8,822 bases of DNA, taken from the NCBI GenBank assembly GCA_023382535.1, contig JAHDWA010000163.1, forward strand, positions 1 to 8,822, written 5' to 3'. The DNA comes from Anaerolineae bacterium. Its GTDB lineage: Bacteria; Chloroflexota; Anaerolineae; 4572-78; J111. Below the pieces are notes generated by a model, which saw only the letters and a list, made by a program, of their open reading frames with translations, was not told the origin of the DNA and searched no databases. The position numbers and the translations under genes were made by a program. Positions 6,288-8,822 of the stretch are shown in pieces; the stretch's first letter is position 1; each line of letters opens with the position of its first letter.

Positions 6288-7020
6288 CGACGCGATCATC
6301 GTGATCAAGAACCTGGATAAGCACTTTGGCCCCGTCAGGGCAGTCAACAAGGTCAGCCTGAACATTGCCGCGGGTGAGGTGGTGGTGATTATCGGCCCCA
6401 GCGGCTCCGGTAAATCCACCCTGCTGCGCTGTATCAACCACCTCGAAACCCCCACTGCCGGCGATATCTGGGTGGATGGCATTCACCTCAGCCGCAAAAC
6501 CAGGGACATCAACGCGGTGCGCCGGGAAATCGGCATGGTCTTTCAGCAGTTCAACCTGTTTCCCCACCTGACCGCGCTGGAAAATGTGACGATCGCCCAA
6601 ACCGTGGTCCGCAAGCGAAAAAAAGAGGAGGCTGTAGCCATCGCCCGGCAGCAGTTAGATCGAGTCGGCATCCCGGAGAAAGAGAAGGTCTACCCCGGCC
6701 AGCTTTCCGGGGGACAGCAGCAGCGGGTGGCGATTGCCCGCGCCCTGGCCATGAACCCCAAAATCATGCTTTTCGACGAGCCAACCAGCGCCCTGGATCC
6801 GGAAATGATCAAAGAGGTGTTAGATGTCATGCTTAGCCTGGCCAAAGAGGGCATGACCATGGTGGTGGTGACGCATGAAATGGGTTTTGCCCGCAACGCC
6901 GCCGACCGGATTATCTTTATGGACGAGGGAAGTGTGGTCGAAGATACGACCCCTGAGCAGCTCTTCAATAATCCCCAACATGACCGAACCAGGATATTCT
7001 TAAGCAAGATTTTGTATTAA
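6280..7020 (+). CDS. Polar amino acid ABC transporter ATP-binding protein (GlnQ/HisP type)
   Basis: This 246-residue cytoplasmic ATPase powers the importer whose permease is encoded directly upstream; the genes overlap by eight bases. All nucleotide-binding motifs are intact: Walker [10 protein letters not shown] (39-47), Q-loop Q89 in [13 protein letters not shown], signature LSGGQQQR (142-149), Walker B IMLFDE (162-167) and the switch histidine H199 in VVTHEM. The length and the [13 protein letters not shown] and [13 protein letters not shown] stretches fit the amino acid subfamily well. The C-terminus ends shortly after the [16 protein letters not shown] region, as in other GlnQ/HisP proteins, so there is no extra regulatory domain. 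A palindromic repeat starts ten bases after the stop. Confidence 0.96.
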   Translation: MSDDAIIVIKNLDKHFGPVRAVNKVSLNIAAGEVVVIIGPSGSGKSTLLRCINHLETPTAGDIWVDGIHLSRKTRDINAVRREIGMVFQQFNLFPHLTALENVTIAQTVVRKRKKEEAVAIARQQLDRVGIPEKEKVYPGQLSGGQQQRVAIARALAMNPKIMLFDEPTSALDPEMIKEVLDVMLSLAKEGMTMVVVTHEMGFARNAADRIIFMDEGSVVEDTTPEQLFNNPQHDRTRIFLSKILY

Positions 7021-7029
7021 AAGCAAAAA

Positions 7030-7078
7030 AGGAACTCATAGGAACTCGTAGGAACTGGGAGTTCCTATGAGTTCCTAT
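7030..7078. repeat. 10-bp tandem repeat folding into a long hairpin
   Basis: Three copies of GGAACTCRTA-like 10-mers (7031-7060) are followed by their inverse (7061-7080). The best fold pairs 7038-7056 with 7060-7078, which is 19 bp with one G-U pair and a 3-base loop. An alternative fold pairs 7030-7047 perfectly with 7059-7076 around 11 bases. No T-run follows on the plus strand, so it is not a standard terminator for the ATPase gene. On the minus strand the second fold is followed by TTTTTT, but no gene reads that way. Confidence 0.9.
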
Positions 7079-7099
7079 AAATCCCTATGTGATTTTATC

Positions 7100-7105
7100 A
7101 AGGAG
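7100..7105 (+). promoter_or_regulatory. Shine-Dalgarno site that selects the reductase start
   Basis: AAGGAG precedes two adjacent in-frame ATG codons. It lies four bases from ATG 7110 and seven from ATG 7113, which favours 7113. The more upstream GTG at 7089 has no such site. Confidence 0.7.
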
Positions 7106-7112
7106 CCAAATG

Positions 7113-8114
7113 ATGGAATACCGTATCTTGGGAAGCAGTGGTATGAAAGTTTCGCCGTTGTGCTTGGGCACCATGAACTTTGGCGGGCCGACGCCGGAAG
7201 CGGAGTCAATCCAGATGTTGAACCGTGCCCTGGACGGCGGCATCAACTTTGTTGACACCGCCGATATGTATAACGGCGGCGAAAGCGAGCGGATTGTCGG
7301 CAAGGCGCTCAAAGAAAACGGCCGGCGGGATAAAATTGTGCTGGCGACCAAAGTGTACAATCCAATGGGCGACGGCCCCAACGACCAGGACCTGTCGCGC
7401 TACCATATCATCAAAGCCTGCGAGGATTCGCTGCGCCGTCTGCAAACGGACCGGATTGACCTGTACCAGCTCCATCGCCCGTCCAGTTTCATCCCTCATG
7501 AAGAAACGCTGCGCGCTCTGGATGACCTGGTGCGGGCGGGAAAAGTGCTTTCGATCGGTTCGACTACCTTTCCTGCCTGGATTATTATGGAGGGACTGGC
7601 GATCAGCCGGCAGTACGGCTGGGTGCGCTATGTCAGCGAGCAGCCGCCCTATAATTTATTGGACCGGCGCATTGAGAATGAACTGGTTCCCCTGGCTTTG
7701 AAGCATAATCTGGCGATTCTGCCCTGGTCGCCCATTGCCATGGGGATTCTGGCCGGGAAGTATCTACCGGGGGCCGGCGCGCCGCCCGGCTCGCGTTTAG
7801 CCGAGGGGCGCAATTTTATGAATGAGCGGGTCACCCCAGCCGGCCGCGAAATTGGAGCCAAAATGGTCGAGCTGGCCCGCGAACGCAGCATTTCGGCGGC
7901 GCAGTTGGCTTTGCTGTGGTGCAAAGACCAGCCGGGCATTACCGCTCCTATCATCGGGCCGCGCACTCTGGCCCAGGTGGAGGAGGCTCTGCCTGTGCTG
8001 GAAATGTCTCTCAAGGAGGAAGACCGGCCCATTTTCGACAGCCTGGTTCACCCCGGCAACGCTGTCTCCGATTTTTACAACAGCGCCTGGTGGATGAAGG
8101 CGCGGATTCAGTAG
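7113..8114 (+). CDS. Aldo/keto reductase
   Basis: This 333-residue TIM-barrel oxidoreductase reduces carbonyl compounds with NADPH in the cytoplasm; the substrate is not predictable. The N-terminus MEYRILGSSGMKVSPLCLGT is the classic start of the family, which with the AAGGAG spacing favours ATG 7113 over 7110 or GTG 7089. The catalytic tetrad is complete: D48 and Y53 in FVDTADMYNGGESE, K80 in VLATKV and H121 in LYQLHRP. The cofactor-binding C-terminal motif IIGPRTLAQVEEAL (280-293) has R284, Q288 and E291. The QPPYNLLDRRIENELVP stretch (177-193) is typical of the YajO/tas-like and oxidoreductase subgroups. The gene is separated from the ATPase by the 10-bp repeat hairpin. Its stop TAG lies at the edge of another palindromic repeat. 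Confidence 0.95.
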   Translation: MEYRILGSSGMKVSPLCLGTMNFGGPTPEAESIQMLNRALDGGINFVDTADMYNGGESERIVGKALKENGRRDKIVLATKVYNPMGDGPNDQDLSRYHIIKACEDSLRRLQTDRIDLYQLHRPSSFIPHEETLRALDDLVRAGKVLSIGSTTFPAWIIMEGLAISRQYGWVRYVSEQPPYNLLDRRIENELVPLALKHNLAILPWSPIAMGILAGKYLPGAGAPPGSRLAEGRNFMNERVTPAGREIGAKMVELARERSISAAQLALLWCKDQPGITAPIIGPRTLAQVEEALPVLEMSLKEEDRPIFDSLVHPGNAVSDFYNSAWWMKARIQ

Positions 8115-8167
8115 CCAGTAATCAGTGGCCAGTAATCAGATTTCTGACTACTGGTTACTGACTACTA
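8115..8167. repeat. Heptad tandem repeat folding into an imperfect hairpin
   Basis: CAGTNNN-type 7-mers are repeated in direct order (CCAGTAATCAG at 8115-8125 and again at 8129-8139), then in inverse order (CTGACTACT at 8144-8152 and 8158-8166). Arms 8117-8139 and 8144-8166 pair over 23 positions with four non-Watson-Crick positions around an ATTT loop. It begins directly at the reductase stop codon and fills most of the gap to the next gene. Confidence 0.88.
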
Positions 8168-8189
8168 TTTACTGTCTATATTTCTGCCT

Positions 8190-8822
8190 ATGAATTCCAC
8201 GTTGACCCTACCCTTCCCCCGCCTGTGGTCGCTCGAAGCCGGGCTGGCCATGGTGGTAACTGACCTGCACGGCGATTGGGATGCCTACCGGCGCTATCGT
8301 GACCGTTTTGTGGCCTTGCAGGCTAAGGGGCAGGCCGATTGGCTCGTCTTGACCGGCGATCTCATCCACCGGGAAAAACTCAGCGAGCCGGACCACTCGC
8401 TGGAGATAGTTATGGATGTGCTGGCGTTACAGGCCAGCTACGGCCAGGCGGTTATTTACCTGTGCGGCAATCATGAATTGCCGCATATTTATGGCTTCAA
8501 TCTAACCAAGGGGGAGCGGAGTTATACCCCGGCTTTTGAAGCGGTGCTGGCCAACAGCCAGCAGCGCGCAGCAGTCGTTGCTCTGTTTGACTCGCTGCCG
8601 TTCTACCTGCGGACGCGAGCCGGCGTCGTGCTGACCCACGCCGGCGCGGCGGCTCCCCTGGCGCATCCTCAGAACGCCACAAAAATTTTCAACTGGAGCC
8701 ACCAGCGCCTGTTCGATTGGGCTGACCAGGTGATGGCCACTGAAGATGTGGTGGCGTTGCGGAATGGATACGCTAAATTGAACCAGATGCCCTATGAGGC
8801 GATGGCCCAGCATTACCTGGCG
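8190..8822 (+). CDS. Metallophosphoesterase (calcineurin-like), 3' end missing
   Basis: The frame is open from ATG 8190 to the window end (211 codons). The product belongs to the calcineurin-like phosphoesterase superfamily, which hydrolyses phosphate esters with two metal ions. Conserved blocks appear in order: D25-L-H27-G-D (metal ligands), G56-D57-L-I-H (bridging aspartate), G93-N94-H95-E96 (ligand and catalytic histidine) and H150-A-G. The DLHGD, GD and GNHE blocks resemble PPP-type protein phosphatases, but the second block reads GDLIHRE rather than GDYVDRG, so protein phosphatase activity is uncertain. The protein starts with a short N-terminal extension before the first block, and no Shine-Dalgarno sequence is evident. 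The substrate is unknown. It follows the aldo/keto reductase on the same strand, across the heptad repeat. Confidence 0.88.
   Translation, partial: MNSTLTLPFPRLWSLEAGLAMVVTDLHGDWDAYRRYRDRFVALQAKGQADWLVLTGDLIHREKLSEPDHSLEIVMDVLALQASYGQAVIYLCGNHELPHIYGFNLTKGERSYTPAFEAVLANSQQRAAVVALFDSLPFYLRTRAGVVLTHAGAAAPLAHPQNATKIFNWSHQRLFDWADQVMATEDVVALRNGYAKLNQMPYEAMAQHYLA

Noticed and set aside
1..7020. Binding protein at 1-1610 as the partner of the permease/ATPase at 5478-7020
   Set aside because: The binding protein is of the peptide (family 5) class and the permease/ATPase are of the polar amino acid class. These do not normally combine, and four opposite-strand genes lie between them.
7038..7078. Hairpin as an ordinary rho-independent terminator of the ATPase gene
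   Set aside because: The stem is strong, but the downstream bases are AAATCCC with no T-run on the plus strand.
7030..8167. Tandem repeats as a CRISPR array
   Set aside because: The units are 7 or 10 bases long with no unique spacers, and no cas gene is present.

Overview
The window looks like a piece of a Chloroflexota genome, probably Anaerolineae- or Caldilineae-like. This is inferred from the style of the family-5 solute-binding protein, from a secreted beta-helix protein ending in LYLPLILQGS, and from moderately GC-rich genes separated by palindromic repeats. No rRNA, tRNA, CRISPR array or transposase gene is visible. The assignment is an inference from protein style, not a search result.

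Layout. (1) 1-1610, plus strand: the 3' part of a peptide/oligopeptide-type ABC solute-binding protein, closed by a strong hairpin terminator (1669-1710). (2) 1754-5158: a block of four genes, all on the minus strand. Read in their own direction they are a 3-hydroxyisobutyrate dehydrogenase-like enzyme, a secreted parallel beta-helix protein with a choice-of-anchor-Q-like C-terminus, a DUF433 protein and a DUF1697 protein. A perfect 30-bp inverted repeat (1714-1743 and 5239-5268) brackets exactly this block. (3) 5478-7020, plus strand: an overlapping pair encoding the permease and ATPase of a polar amino acid-type ABC importer, with a good sigma70-like promoter at 5358-5386. (4) 7113-8114: an aldo/keto reductase with a clear ribosome binding site. 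(5) 8190 to the window end: the N-terminal 211 residues of a metallophosphoesterase.

How the parts relate. The permease and ATPase form one transporter that lacks its own binding protein here. The family-5 binding protein at the left edge belongs to a different importer class and is not a likely partner. DUF433 and DUF1697 are five bases apart and are probably cotranscribed. The dehydrogenase and the aldo/keto reductase are general NAD(P)-linked oxidoreductases, and nothing in the window ties them to one pathway.

The most notable features are architectural. One is the inverted-repeat pair that delimits the strand-switched block. Others are three unrelated families of palindromic or short tandem repeats in the intergenic gaps, two of which directly follow stop codons. 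The last is the binding protein's C-terminus, which resembles the N-terminal lobe of its own family. I see no convincing new defence or biosynthetic system.
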